Position numbers and translations under genes: made by a program. A model generated the notes under the pieces. The model made no database searches. It was not told the DNA's origin and saw nothing but the letters and a program-made list of their open reading frames with translations. DNA of 33,545 nt from CAYJRR01 sp964372275 [NCBI: uncultured bacterium] (GTDB lineage Bacteria; CAYJRR01): positions 1 through 33,545 of the forward strand of contig CAYJRR010000044.1 in NCBI GenBank assembly GCA_964372275.1, given 5' to 3'. Positions 1 through 8,097 of this stretch are shown here, piece after piece (positions within the stretch are counted from its first letter, which is position 1; each line of letters starts with the position of its first letter).

Positions 1-19
1 TCTGAACGAGTGACGCCGG

Positions 20-25
20 TATAGT
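20..25 (+). promoter_or_regulatory. Candidate -10 element (TATAGT) just upstream of the aminomutase gene
   Basis: TATAGT lies 6 bases before the ATG at 32. There is no Shine-Dalgarno sequence in between. The spacing would put the transcription start at or next to the start codon, i.e. a leaderless mRNA. No -35 element can be judged because the window begins 19 bases upstream. Confidence 0.4.
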
Positions 26-31
26 CGGCCG

Positions 32-1384
32 ATGCAACCGAAGGCCGGTCCCGCCGCGCAACCGTTCAAATACCCCCTCGACCGTCCCTTCCGGGAGCCG
101 GACTGGACGCGGCTTCCCGGCTACCGCGGCGTCTCGAAGAAGGACTGGGAGAGCGGGCGCTGGCAACGACAGAATTCGGTGAAGGACCTGGCGGAGCTCA
201 AGGAGGCGCTCGGGGCCTTCCTTCCCGACGAGCTCGCCGCCGAGATCGAGCGCGACCAGCGGGAACGGGCGACGATGTCGCTGCTGATCACGCCGCAGAT
301 GATCAACACCATGGACGAGCGGGACCTCTGGAACGACCCGCTCCGACGCTACATGCTCCCGGCCTTTCGCGACCGCCGCACCGACTGGCCGAGTCATCCG
401 AAGGCGACGCGCGACAGCCTTCACGAGCACGACATGTGGGCGGTCGAGGGGCTCACCCACCGCTACCCGACCAAGGTTCTCGCCGAGTTGCTCGCCACCT
501 GCCCGCAATACTGCGGTCACTGCACCCGCATGGACCTGGTTGGGAACAACGTCCCGCAGGTGACCAAGCTCAAGCTCGCGGGAGCGCCCAAGGACCGCCA
601 CCAGGCGATCCTCGACTACCTCCGCAAGACGCCGTCGGTACGCGACGTCGTCGTCTCCGGCGGCGACATCGCCAACGTGCCGGTGCCGCAGCTCGAGGCG
701 TTCGTGGTGGCGCTGATGGACATCCCCAACATCAAGGACATCCGCCTGGCGAGCAAGGGACTGATGGGGATCCCGCAACACTTCCTCCAGACCGAGGTGC
801 TGGAGGCGTTCGAGCGGATGGTGAAGAAGGGGCAGAAGAACGGCGTCGAGATCGCCCTGCACACGCACGTGAACCACGCCAACCAGGTGACGCCGCTGGT
901 CGGCGACGCCGCGCGGCGGATCCTGGAACTCGGGTTCCGCGACGTGCGCAACCAGGGGGTTCTGCTGCGCGGCGTAAACGGGACGGCGAAGGAGCTGCTC
1001 GACCTGTGCTTCATGCTGCAGGACCAGGCCAAGATCCTCCCCTACTACTTCTACATGTGCGACATGATCCCGAGCTCCGAGCACTGGCGTCTGTCGGTCG
1101 CCGAGGCCCAGGCGCTGCAGCACGACATCATGGGTTACCTTCCCGGTTTCGCGACGCCGCGGATCGTCTGCGACGTGCCGTTCGTCGGGAAGCGATGGGT
1201 CCACCAGGTCGCCGAATACGATCGCGAGAAGGGGATCAGCCACTGGACCAAGAACTACCGGACCGGCATCGAGCTCGACGATCCCGACGCGCTGACGCGC
1301 CGCTACGAGTACTACGACCCGATCTACACCCTCCCCGAGTCGGGCCAGGCCTGGTGGCGGCGGCAAGCCGAATCGGCGGCGTGA
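32..1384 (+). CDS. kamA: KamA-family radical SAM aminomutase (lysine 2,3-aminomutase-like)
   Basis: 450 residues. The radical SAM cluster motif CPQYCGHC (C157, C161, C164; CX3CX2C) binds the 4Fe-4S cluster that cleaves SAM. The stretch GYLPGFATPRIVCDVPFVGK ends in K387, placed like the PLP-binding lysine of lysine 2,3-aminomutase. Conserved blocks around VVVSGGD and HTHVNH also fit the family. Known members move an alpha-amino group to the beta carbon of lysine or glutamate with PLP and a 5'-deoxyadenosyl radical; the substrate here cannot be read from sequence. The sequence resembles what I recall of the actinobacterial-type enzyme more than clostridial KamA. The stop overlaps the folE start by one base (TGATG), so the three genes 32-2351 probably form one operon. 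Beta-lysine can serve as an osmolyte, antibiotic building block or EF-P modifier; nothing nearby chooses between these. Confidence 0.85.
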   Translation: MQPKAGPAAQPFKYPLDRPFREPDWTRLPGYRGVSKKDWESGRWQRQNSVKDLAELKEALGAFLPDELAAEIERDQRERATMSLLITPQMINTMDERDLWNDPLRRYMLPAFRDRRTDWPSHPKATRDSLHEHDMWAVEGLTHRYPTKVLAELLATCPQYCGHCTRMDLVGNNVPQVTKLKLAGAPKDRHQAILDYLRKTPSVRDVVVSGGDIANVPVPQLEAFVVALMDIPNIKDIRLASKGLMGIPQHFLQTEVLEAFERMVKKGQKNGVEIALHTHVNHANQVTPLVGDAARRILELGFRDVRNQGVLLRGVNGTAKELLDLCFMLQDQAKILPYYFYMCDMIPSSEHWRLSVAEAQALQHDIMGYLPGFATPRIVCDVPFVGKRWVHQVAEYDREKGISHWTKNYRTGIELDDPDALTRRYEYYDPIYTLPESGQAWWRRQAESAA

Positions 1385-1983
1385 TGGCGCGGCGAGCGCC
1401 CACCGCGGAGGCGCGGAGGCCGCGGAACGCGGCCGACCCGGCGGCCATGGCGCGGGCGATCCGCGACTTCCTCGCCGCCGCCGGCCTCGACCCGCGCGAC
1501 ACCGAACTGCGCGAGACGCCGCGGCGCGTGGCGGAGGCCTGGATGGAGGACTTCCTCGACGGCTATCTCGCCGACCCGGCGGCGATCCTCTCCGAGCTCC
1601 ACCCCGCGACGTCGCGCGATCTGGTGGTGGTGCGGTCGATCGACTTTCACTCGATGTGTCCGCACCACCTCATTCCGTATCGCGGCATTGCGCACGTCGG
1701 CTACCTGCCGGCCCGCGGCGTGGTCGGCTTCGGCACGCTGGTGCAGCTCGTCGACGCCTTCGCCCACCGCCTGATCCTGCAGGAGGAGATCGGGGAGCGG
1801 ATCGTCGAAAGCCTGACGCGGCACCTCGGCAGCCGCGGCGCGGCGTGCGTGCTCGAGGCCGAGCAGGGATGCGTCACGATGCGCGGTGCGAAGCGCCGCG
1901 GCGCGCGCACCGTCACCCGCAGCTTCCGCGGAGCGCTCGCCACGCCGCGCGGACAGCGTTCGTTCCTGGAGGCGCTGGCGTGA
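1384..1983 (+). CDS. folE: GTP cyclohydrolase I
   Basis: 199 residues. It converts GTP to 7,8-dihydroneopterin triphosphate, the first step of tetrahydrofolate (or tetrahydrobiopterin) synthesis. SMCPHHLIPYRG supplies C92, H94 and H95, and EQGCVTMRG supplies C163, matching the zinc ligands and catalytic histidine of E. coli FolE. The N-terminal helix segment ending in LRETPRRVAEAW is also typical. The open frame runs on upstream inside kamA, but the homologous part begins near ATG 1384, which overlaps the kamA stop by one base, so that start is chosen. A folB gene follows with a 4-base overlap, which supports a folate role. Length is normal for the short bacterial form. Confidence 0.95.
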   Translation: MARRAPTAEARRPRNAADPAAMARAIRDFLAAAGLDPRDTELRETPRRVAEAWMEDFLDGYLADPAAILSELHPATSRDLVVVRSIDFHSMCPHHLIPYRGIAHVGYLPARGVVGFGTLVQLVDAFAHRLILQEEIGERIVESLTRHLGSRGAACVLEAEQGCVTMRGAKRRGARTVTRSFRGALATPRGQRSFLEALA

Positions 1984-2351
1984 CCGACGCGATCGTCCTC
2001 AAGGGGATCGAGTTCGTCGGCGTGCACGGCGCCACGGAGGAGGAGCGCGTCCGTCACCAGCGTTTCTCGGTCGACGTCACGCTCGAGCTCTCGCTCGCCG
2101 CCAGCGCCGCCAGCGATCGCCTCGCCGACACCGTCGACTACCGCGAGATCGGCGCCCGGGTGGTGCGCGTGGGGACGACGGCGCGCTATCACCTGCTCGA
2201 GGCGCTGGCGGGCCACGTCGCACGCGAGATTCAGGAGGTCTGCGCGGGTGCCGCGGTCACCGTCTCCGTGCGAAAGCTCGCCCCGCCGGTGGAGTTCCCG
2301 GTACAGACGATCGAGGTACGGATCCACCGGCCCGCACGCGTGCCGGCCTGA
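1980..2351 (+). CDS. folB: Dihydroneopterin aldolase
   Basis: 123 residues, the usual size for FolB. It converts 7,8-dihydroneopterin to 6-hydroxymethyl-dihydropterin and glycolaldehyde. Family signatures visible are GIEFVGVHGATEEERVRHQ at the N terminus (substrate-binding glutamate region), DTVDYREI, the LLEALA helix and VSVRKLAPP with the catalytic lysine. The start is GTG at 1980, in a GTGA overlap with the folE stop, so the two are translationally coupled. The downstream pathway genes folK and folP are not in this window. An epimerase or FolX-type activity cannot be excluded from sequence alone. Confidence 0.93.
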   Translation: MTDAIVLKGIEFVGVHGATEEERVRHQRFSVDVTLELSLAASAASDRLADTVDYREIGARVVRVGTTARYHLLEALAGHVAREIQEVCAGAAVTVSVRKLAPPVEFPVQTIEVRIHRPARVPA

Positions 2352-2435
2352 CGCGCTCCCGCCGCCACCGCGGACGCGAACGTAGGGACACGGGAACCCA
2401 TTCGGCGGTAGCGTTGTCCGTCGAGTGATGCCACC

Positions 2436-2440
2436 GGAGG
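2436..2440 (+). promoter_or_regulatory. Ribosome binding site that fixes the start of the first DUF4139 gene
   Basis: GGAGG stands five bases before ATG 2446. In-frame GTG/ATG codons at 2425 and 2428 lie upstream of this site and ATG 2473 lies well downstream, so 2446 is the best supported start. Confidence 0.75.
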
Positions 2441-2445
2441 CTTTG

Positions 2446-4560
2446 ATGAGAAACGTTTACCGTTCACGAACGATGAGGCGTACCTTCGTGGCGCTGGTGG
2501 CGGTTGTCGGAACCGTAGAGTCGCTCGCCACGGCCGCCGATCCGGTCCCCCCGTCGGGGACGGTGGTGGAGTCGAAGGTCGACCGGGTGACCGTCTACTC
2601 CGACCGCGCGCGCGTGACGCGCACGTCGCAGGTCGCGGTGAAGGACGGGAGGCAGAGGATCGTCGTCGGCGGCCTGCCGGTGCAGCTCGACGACGGATCG
2701 GTCTCGGCGGCGCTCGCGGGGCGGACGACCGCCCGCATCCTCTCGATCGAAGTCGAGCCGTCGTACGGCAAGCGCGCCACCAAGAAGGAGGCGGAGGCGC
2801 TCCTCGCCAAGCGCGACCAGCTCAAGGCGCGGCAGAAGGAGCTCGACGACGCCATGGCCGCGATCAACGCCGAGGAGACCTTCCTCCGGCAGCTCTCGGT
2901 GAAGCCGAAGGTCGACGAGCGCGGGCGCCCGCTCCCGGTGACGCTCGAACCGGCGGTGTGGCGATCGACGCTCGACTTCGCGCGCGACTCGTTCCGCGCC
3001 GTCCGCTCCCGGTCGCGCGCGACGCAGGTCGAACTGCTGAAGCTCGCCAAGGAGGTCGCGGCGGTGGAGGCCGAGATCGCCAAGGTCCGCTCCTACGAGA
3101 CCGAGGCGGTCAAGCAGGTGGTGGTGGAGATCGCCGGCGAGCGCGCCGAGACGGCCGAGCTCGAGGTGACCTACACCCTTTCCGGCCCGTTCTGGCGCCC
3201 CGCCTACGACGTCCGGGTGCTGACCTCGCAAGGCCACGTCGAGGTGACGACGCACGCCGTCGTCCGCCAGGAGACGGGCGAAGACTGGAAGGAGGCCCGC
3301 GTCCAGTTCTCGACCGCCTCCCCCGCCGAAGGGGCCGACCTGCCGACGCTGCTCGCGTGGCGGCTGGGGGACGAGCAGCAGTACCGCGTCGCCACCGCCC
3401 AAGGGGGCACGGGCCGGATGGACGGCGGGCTCGCCGAATCGAAGTCCGCCGCCCCCCGTTCGGAGCGCCGCGCCGTGGCGTCGATGGCTCCCGCCGCACC
3501 GGAGGCTGCCGCCGTGCCGATGCCGGCGGCCCCGCCCTCCAAGCAATCGCAGCGATGGGGCGGAGGCCGCCCGCAGGCCGCGGAGGCCGACGAGGACGAA
3601 GCCGAAGAGGCGATGGCGATGCCCGACATGGAGGCCTCCTACGACGACTGGGATGGCGGGCCGGGCGCCGGCGGAATCGCCCAGAGTGGTTTCGGCGGCA
3701 TCGCGGGATCGGGCGGCTACGGCGTGACCGGCGGCGTGAGTGGCGCCGCGGCCGGCGCCAAACCGGCCCCGCCCCCGCCCGCAACGATCCGCGCCGTCTC
3801 GACCGGCGTCTGGTCGCTCCCACCCGGCCGTCGATTCGTCTTCGCCAACCGCGATGCCGACGGGCTGTCGTGGACCGGCGACCGGATCTTCTGCCCGAGC
3901 CCACACCGGGCCGCCGGTGGCTTCGACTTCGTCTTCGACACCGACCGGCGCCAGACCGTCCTCTCCGACGGCCGCGAGCGCAAGGTGAAGGTCGGCGTCG
4001 CCGCCTTTCCCGCCAAGCTGCTCTACGAGGTGGTCGCCCCGCTCTCGAACAAGGCGTACCTCCGGGCCACGATCCAGAACGACGGCCGCCAACCGTTCCT
4101 TGCCGGCGAGACGCTGATCTTCCTCGACGAGGAGTTCGTCGGCCGCGCCTTCGTCGACACCGTCGCTCCACGCGGCGAGCTCGCGCTCTCGCTCGGCGCC
4201 GACGAGGACGTGAAGGTCGAGCGACGCGTGGAGCAGACGGCGGAGGCCAAGGGGATCCTCGGGAAGAAGGACCGCACCGTCTATTCGGTGCGCGTCGACC
4301 TCCGCTCCTTCAAGAAGCGGACGATCGAGGTGCTCGTCCGCGAGCAGTTCCCCCTCACCTGGCAGAAGGACGAAATCTCGATCGAGACGTTGGGCAGCAC
4401 CCCCGATCCGCTGCCCGACAAGGAGGGAAGCGACAAGAGCGCGGGGCTGCTCGCGTGGCGATTCATCGTCCCCGGCGGGGGCAAGGTCGATCTCCGGCAC
4501 AAATACGCCGTCGAACGGCCGCGCGACTTCGAGATGTCCGAACAGCGGGGGAACCGATGA
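2446..4560 (+). CDS. Exported DUF4140/DUF4139 (mucoidy inhibitor MuiA-like) protein, paralog 1
   Basis: 704 residues from the ATG with a good ribosome site. A signal peptide (VALVAVVGTVESLATAA) suggests export. Residues about 38-140 match the DUF4140 N-terminal domain (VDRVTVYSDRARVTR and the following Lys/Glu coiled coil). From about residue 220 the DUF4139 beta-rich domain begins (ELEVTYTLSGPFWRPAYDVR, TGEDWKEARVQFSTASP). A Gly/Ala/Pro-rich insertion of roughly 130 residues (about 325-450) splits that domain. MuiA-family proteins were named from an enteric mucoidy phenotype; the biochemical role is not settled. The stop overlaps the start of the next gene, a paralog, by ATGA, so the pair is translated together and may form a complex. 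No catalytic motif was recognised. Confidence 0.82.
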   Translation: MRNVYRSRTMRRTFVALVAVVGTVESLATAADPVPPSGTVVESKVDRVTVYSDRARVTRTSQVAVKDGRQRIVVGGLPVQLDDGSVSAALAGRTTARILSIEVEPSYGKRATKKEAEALLAKRDQLKARQKELDDAMAAINAEETFLRQLSVKPKVDERGRPLPVTLEPAVWRSTLDFARDSFRAVRSRSRATQVELLKLAKEVAAVEAEIAKVRSYETEAVKQVVVEIAGERAETAELEVTYTLSGPFWRPAYDVRVLTSQGHVEVTTHAVVRQETGEDWKEARVQFSTASPAEGADLPTLLAWRLGDEQQYRVATAQGGTGRMDGGLAESKSAAPRSERRAVASMAPAAPEAAAVPMPAAPPSKQSQRWGGGRPQAAEADEDEAEEAMAMPDMEASYDDWDGGPGAGGIAQSGFGGIAGSGGYGVTGGVSGAAAGAKPAPPPPATIRAVSTGVWSLPPGRRFVFANRDADGLSWTGDRIFCPSPHRAAGGFDFVFDTDRRQTVLSDGRERKVKVGVAAFPAKLLYEVVAPLSNKAYLRATIQNDGRQPFLAGETLIFLDEEFVGRAFVDTVAPRGELALSLGADEDVKVERRVEQTAEAKGILGKKDRTVYSVRVDLRSFKKRTIEVLVREQFPLTWQKDEISIETLGSTPDPLPDKEGSDKSAGLLAWRFIVPGGGKVDLRHKYAVERPRDFEMSEQRGNR

Positions 4561-6173
4561 GCCGCTTCGCCGCCGTCGCGCTGCTGAGCCTCTCCGCCTC
4601 CACCGCCGCGGCCGACGACGCTCCGCCGCGGACCACCGTCCGGGCCGCGATCCAGTCGGTCAACGTCTATCCCGACGGCGCCACCGTCGCGCGCCGCGGC
4701 CGCGTCGCGCTTCCCGCCGGCCGGTCGACCGTCCTCTTCGAGGGGCTGACCGCCGGGCTCGACGAGGCGTCGCTCAAAGGAAAGGTTTCGTCCGGCAAGG
4801 TGACGGGGCTCGCGGCCGACTGGCAGGGGGCGCTCGAATCGACGCGCGAAACCGAAGCGAAGCTGCGTGCCGAGGTGGAGCGCCTGCAGTGGGAGATCCA
4901 GGGCTTGAACGACGAGTTCGCCACGCTGCAGCTCTCCCGGCAGATTCTCGAGCAGTACCGCGGCCACGCGCGCGAGGCGATTGCCAACGCCGCCGCGGAC
5001 CGCGGAAACGTCTCGCCGAAGTGGAATCCGGCCCTGACGTTCACGACCGCCGAGCAGGAGTCGATCGCCAAGGCCGAGCGCGCCGCGCGCCTCGCGCTGG
5101 AGGGGAAGAACGCCGCGCTCCGCGCCGCGCAGGCGTCACTCCAGCAGCTCGCAAGCCCAAGCGAGCAGCTACGCCGCCAGGTGGAGATGGAGGTCGAGAC
5201 CGACCGGGCGGGAGAGGTCGAGGTGACGCTCGAGTACCGCGTCCGCGACGCCGGCTGGGGACCGGCGTACGACGTCCGCCACGACGGCCGGGGCTCGACG
5301 ATGCAGCTCGTCTATTACGGCACCGTCTGGCAGGGGACCGGCGAGGACTGGAACGACATCGCCCTCACCCTCTCCACCGCCCGGCCGACCGAGAGCGCGC
5401 AGATCCCGACCCTCACCTCGCTCTTCCTCACCGGCTATCGCCGCGAGAAGCAACCGGTGACGATCGTCTCCTACGGCAAGGAGGCGGCGAAAAAGCTCGA
5501 GGCCGGCGCCGGCGGCGCGTCCGGTCCCGCCGGCGGACGCGCCACCGTCGACGACCACGGCACGTCGATGGTCTTCGTCATCCAGGGGAAGGAGTCGCTC
5601 CCCGCCGACCGCCGCCCACACAAGGTCGAGATCACCGCCAGCCGCCTCGACGCCGCCGTCAGCTACGAGACGATCCCCAAGGTCGCCCCGTTCGTCTTCC
5701 TGAAGGTAACCGCCACCAACACCACCGGCTTCCCGCTCCTCGCCGGCCAGGTCGACGTCTTCCGCGCCTCCGGCTACGTCGGCAGCGCCTCTCTCGACTA
5801 CGTCGCCCCGCAGGAGAAGATCACCGTCTCTCTCGGTCCCGACGAGGAGCTCCGCGTCCGGCGCGTCGTGGACGAAAAATCGACCCGCGCCCCGAAGCTC
5901 CTGGGGACGACCAAGGTCGTCACCCAGGCCTACGAGATCGAGCTGTCCAACTTCAAGGACGCCCCCCGCACCGTCACCGTCGTCGAAAACCTGCCCGTCT
6001 CCCAGCGGAAGGAGATCCGGGTCGATCTCAAGGAGGGGACGACCAAGCCGACCTCGCGCGACGACGACGGGTTCGTCCGCTGGAACGTCGACCTGAAGCC
6101 CGGCGAATCGAAGAAGCTCCACTTCGGCTTCGAGGTCGAGCTCCCCGCGAGCTACCAGCTCGAGGGGATCTAA
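4557..6173 (+). CDS. Exported DUF4140/DUF4139 (MuiA-like) protein, paralog 2
   Basis: 538 residues. The N terminus (RFAAVALLSLSASTAAA) is a signal peptide. SVNVYPDGATVARRGRVAL matches the DUF4140 start, followed by a Glu/Arg coiled coil at about residues 85-200, then DUF4139 (VEVTLEYRVRDAGWGPAYDV, GTGEDWNDIALTLSTARP, ALRVRRVV-like sheet segments and a C-terminal WNVDLKPGESKKLHFGFEVE). It lacks the long Gly-rich loop of its upstream neighbour, which accounts for most of the length difference. It starts in an ATGA overlap with that gene. The two look like an old tandem duplication that diverged, not a recent copy. It ends against a hairpin shared with convergent nuoI. Confidence 0.82.
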   Translation: MSRFAAVALLSLSASTAAADDAPPRTTVRAAIQSVNVYPDGATVARRGRVALPAGRSTVLFEGLTAGLDEASLKGKVSSGKVTGLAADWQGALESTRETEAKLRAEVERLQWEIQGLNDEFATLQLSRQILEQYRGHAREAIANAAADRGNVSPKWNPALTFTTAEQESIAKAERAARLALEGKNAALRAAQASLQQLASPSEQLRRQVEMEVETDRAGEVEVTLEYRVRDAGWGPAYDVRHDGRGSTMQLVYYGTVWQGTGEDWNDIALTLSTARPTESAQIPTLTSLFLTGYRREKQPVTIVSYGKEAAKKLEAGAGGASGPAGGRATVDDHGTSMVFVIQGKESLPADRRPHKVEITASRLDAAVSYETIPKVAPFVFLKVTATNTTGFPLLAGQVDVFRASGYVGSASLDYVAPQEKITVSLGPDEELRVRRVVDEKSTRAPKLLGTTKVVTQAYEIELSNFKDAPRTVTVVENLPVSQRKEIRVDLKEGTTKPTSRDDDGFVRWNVDLKPGESKKLHFGFEVELPASYQLEGI

Positions 6174-6241
6174 CCCCGGGCACGGCAGACCGCAGGCGCA
6201 AGGCGCCGCGGGAGGCCGACGGCCGACCAAGGCGCGGGGGG

Positions 6242-6292
6242 TTGGGGGGCATCGGAGCACGGTGCGAAGCACCGCGCGCACGGGCCCCCCAA
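6242..6292. terminator. Hairpin between convergent genes
   Basis: TTGGGGGGC (6242-6250) pairs with GCCCCCCAA (6284-6292), enclosing a second hairpin CGGTGC-GAA-GCACCG (6260-6274). It sits between the stop of the second DUF4139 gene and the stop of nuoI, so it can end transcription from both sides. There is no clear U tract. Confidence 0.55.
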
Positions 6293-6293
6293 T

Positions 6294-6824
6294 CTAGTAA
6301 ATGCCTTCGGAGATGGGGCTCTTCCCGTGGTGGTTGCGGGCCAGGTAGACGAGGTCGACCACCGCCCCTTCGCGGGTGTAGGTGGCGTTCTCGAACTTGC
6401 CGGTGTCCATGCGGATGGCATCGCAGGGGCAGGCTTCGACGCAGTAGCCGCAGAAGACGCAGCGGAGGAGGTCGATCGAGTAGGCGGCCGGGAACTTCTC
6501 GACGTTGGGATCGGGGTCCTCGTTGGCGACGATCCGGATGCAGCGCGCCGGGCAGGCGGTGGAGCAGAGCATGCAGGCGGTGCACCGGATCCGGCCGTCC
6601 TCGCGGAGCATGAGCCGGTGCTCTCCGCGGTAGCCCGGCGGGAGGATCAGCGGCTCTTCGGGGTAGTGGCGGGTGATCAGTTCGCGCCGCCCGAGGATCG
6701 TCGAGCGGACGAAGTTGCGGACCAGGTGGCGGAGCGTGATCCACAGGCCCTTCGCCACCTCGACCACGTAGGCACGCTCGACGAGCGTGAGATCGGGGCG
6801 CGGGACCGATTTGACGCCGATCAC
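6294..6824 (-). CDS. nuoI: NADH-quinone oxidoreductase subunit I
   Basis: 176 residues from GTG 6824, which overlaps the def stop. This peripheral-arm subunit of complex I carries clusters N6a and N6b. Two ferredoxin motifs are intact: C81, C84, C87, C91 (CTACMLCSTACP) and C122, C125, C128, C132 (CVFCGYCVEACP), giving eight ligands. The N-terminal amphipathic helix (GLWITLRHLVRNF) and the HYPEEP segment are typical. A longer open frame upstream runs antisense-like through def and lacks homology. In most genomes nuoI sits between nuoH and nuoJ; here it is the last gene of a three-gene run nuoB-def-nuoI, so the rest of complex I must be encoded elsewhere. Confidence 0.93.
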   Translation of the reverse strand: MIGVKSVPRPDLTLVERAYVVEVAKGLWITLRHLVRNFVRSTILGRRELITRHYPEEPLILPPGYRGEHRLMLREDGRIRCTACMLCSTACPARCIRIVANEDPDPNVEKFPAAYSIDLLRCVFCGYCVEACPCDAIRMDTGKFENATYTREGAVVDLVYLARNHHGKSPISEGIY

Positions 6825-7342
6825 TCGAGCGTCCCTTTCTCGGCGGGCTCCTCGCCCTCCTTCCACCAGGGGCAGCCCTTCGCGATCCAGTCGACGACGA
6901 GGCGGCCGTCGAGGTGATCCAGCTCGTGCTGGATCACGATCGCCATCAGGCCCTCGGCGGAGAGCCGCACCGCGGCGCCGCCGAGGTCCTGCGCGTCGAC
7001 CTCGATCTTCGCGCTCCGCGGCACCTCGACGCGCACGCCGGGGGCCGACAGGCATCCTTCGGCGAGCGACGCGCTCCCCTCCGCCGCGACGATGCGCGGG
7101 TTCGCCAGGAAGAACGGCGTCGGGCTGTCCGGGTCCTCCGGATCGTGGAGGTCGATCCGCACCAGCCGCGTCGAGACCCCGACCTGCGGCGCGGCGAGCC
7201 CGATTCCGCCGAGCGTCGGCAGCGTCTCCGACATGTCGGCGGCGAGCCTCTGGAGCGCCGGACCGAAGTCGGTCACCGGCTCGGCGACGCGACGCAGGAA
7301 CGCCTCGTCGCCGGGGATCGTATGGATGCGGAGGATCGCCAT
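6821..7342 (-). CDS. def: Peptide deformylase
   Basis: 173 residues. It removes the N-formyl group from new proteins at the ribosome. All three diagnostic motifs are present: GIGLAAPQVG (about 46-55), EGCLS with metal ligand C97, and QHELDH with H139, E140 and H143. The C-terminal tail ends in an Glu/Lys-rich segment after WIAKGCPWW. It lies 22 bases after nuoB and its stop overlaps the nuoI start by 4 bases, so the three genes are very probably co-transcribed. def usually pairs with fmt, which is not here. Confidence 0.95.
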   Translation of the reverse strand: MAILRIHTIPGDEAFLRRVAEPVTDFGPALQRLAADMSETLPTLGGIGLAAPQVGVSTRLVRIDLHDPEDPDSPTPFFLANPRIVAAEGSASLAEGCLSAPGVRVEVPRSAKIEVDAQDLGGAAVRLSAEGLMAIVIQHELDHLDGRLVVDWIAKGCPWWKEGEEPAEKGTLE

Positions 7343-7364
7343 CGCCGAAGGATCGCGACGCGTC

Positions 7365-7955
7365 CTAGACGGTCGCCGACCGGTTGCTGTACCGGCGCTT
7401 GGAGAGGTAGCGCTCGTTCTTGATCATCTTCTGCAGCTGCAGGATCCCTTCGGTGAGCGCCTCCGGGCGCGGTGGGCAGCCGGGGATGTAGACGTCGACC
7501 GGCACCACCTTGTCGACCCCCTTCAGCGTCGAGTAGCCGAGCTGGAAGAGCCCCCCGCAGTTGGAGCAGGAGCCCATCGAGATGACGTACTTCGGATCGG
7601 GCATCTGCTCGTAGAGGAGCCGCACCCGGTGGGCCATCTTCAGCGTGACGGTGCCCGAGACGATCATCAAGTCGGCCTGGCGGGGCGTCGCCCGGAAGAC
7701 CGACCCGAAGCGGTCGAGGTCGGCGCGCGGGCCGCCGGTCTGCATCATCTCGATCGCGCAACAGGCCAGGCCGAACAGCAGGTACCAGAGCGAATTGGCG
7801 CGCCCCCAATCGAGCGCCCAGTCGAGACGCGTCAGCACGAATCCGCCGGCCTGCTCGCCCGGAGGCATCGGGATCGCGTTCCCGGCGAAGTCGGCGTCCG
7901 ACCGCTTGTGCAGTTCGTTCAGAACGGGCAGCGCCTTGCGCCCGAGGATGCTCAT
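7365..7955 (-). CDS. nuoB: NADH-quinone oxidoreductase subunit B
   Basis: 196 residues. NuoB carries the terminal iron-sulfur cluster N2 that hands electrons to quinone. The N2 ligands are visible: adjacent C65 and C66 ([10 protein letters not shown]), C130 (GSCSNCGG) and C160 ([10 protein letters not shown]). The C-terminal tail [15 protein letters not shown] is rich in basic residues. The start ATG 7955 has an AAGGAG ribosome site nine bases upstream, which can also fold with a downstream CTCC. A recognisable sigma-70 promoter lies just beyond (see 7986-8013). It is separated from nuoA and nuoC, which normally flank it. Confidence 0.95.
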   Translation of the reverse strand: MSILGRKALPVLNELHKRSDADFAGNAIPMPPGEQAGGFVLTRLDWALDWGRANSLWYLLFGLACCAIEMMQTGGPRADLDRFGSVFRATPRQADLMIVSGTVTLKMAHRVRLLYEQMPDPKYVISMGSCSNCGGLFQLGYSTLKGVDKVVPVDVYIPGCPPRPEALTEGILQLQKMIKNERYLSKRRYSNRSATV

Positions 7956-7985
7956 GGAGGCGTTCTCCTTGGAGAAGGAACCGGT

Positions 7986-8013
7986 AGTGTAGCCGGGGAA
8001 CGGCGACGGTCAA
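7986..8013 (-). promoter_or_regulatory. Sigma-70-type promoter for nuoB-def-nuoI
   Basis: On the minus strand TTGACC (8013-8008) and TACACT (7991-7986) are spaced by 16 bases. Predicted start is near 7979, leaving a leader of about 23 bases that contains AAGGAG. The leader also carries the small palindrome TTCTCC-TT-GGAGAA (7963-7976), which overlaps the ribosome site. Confidence 0.6.
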
Positions 8014-8035
8014 GCGAAGGGCGCGGACGTTGGGT

Positions 8036-8049
8036 CGGGTAAATACCCG
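8036..8049. promoter_or_regulatory. Small palindrome between divergent nuoB and lnt
   Basis: CGGGTA-AA-TACCCG is a perfect inverted repeat with 6-base arms. It lies upstream of the nuoB -35 and about 50 bases before the lnt start. It could be an operator for either side; no protein is implicated. Confidence 0.3.
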
Positions 8050-8097
8050 AAAACCCTCGCCAAAATTTCGGCGGTGGGTTCGGCTCCGCCCCCTTCG

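Noticed and set aside
436-1383. N-terminal extension of the folE frame
   Set aside because: The sequence is Arg/Gly/Pro shadow of kamA; FolE homology begins close to ATG 1384.
2464-4500. Long minus-strand frame opposite the first DUF4139 gene
   Set aside because: Shadow of the plus-strand gene; no family similarity, and the plus strand has a ribosome site, signal peptide and domains.
7996-8004. A further GGAACGGCG as a third sigma-54-like promoter
   Set aside because: No TTGC at the right distance and no adjacent inverted repeat; it lies in the spacer of the nuoB sigma-70 promoter.
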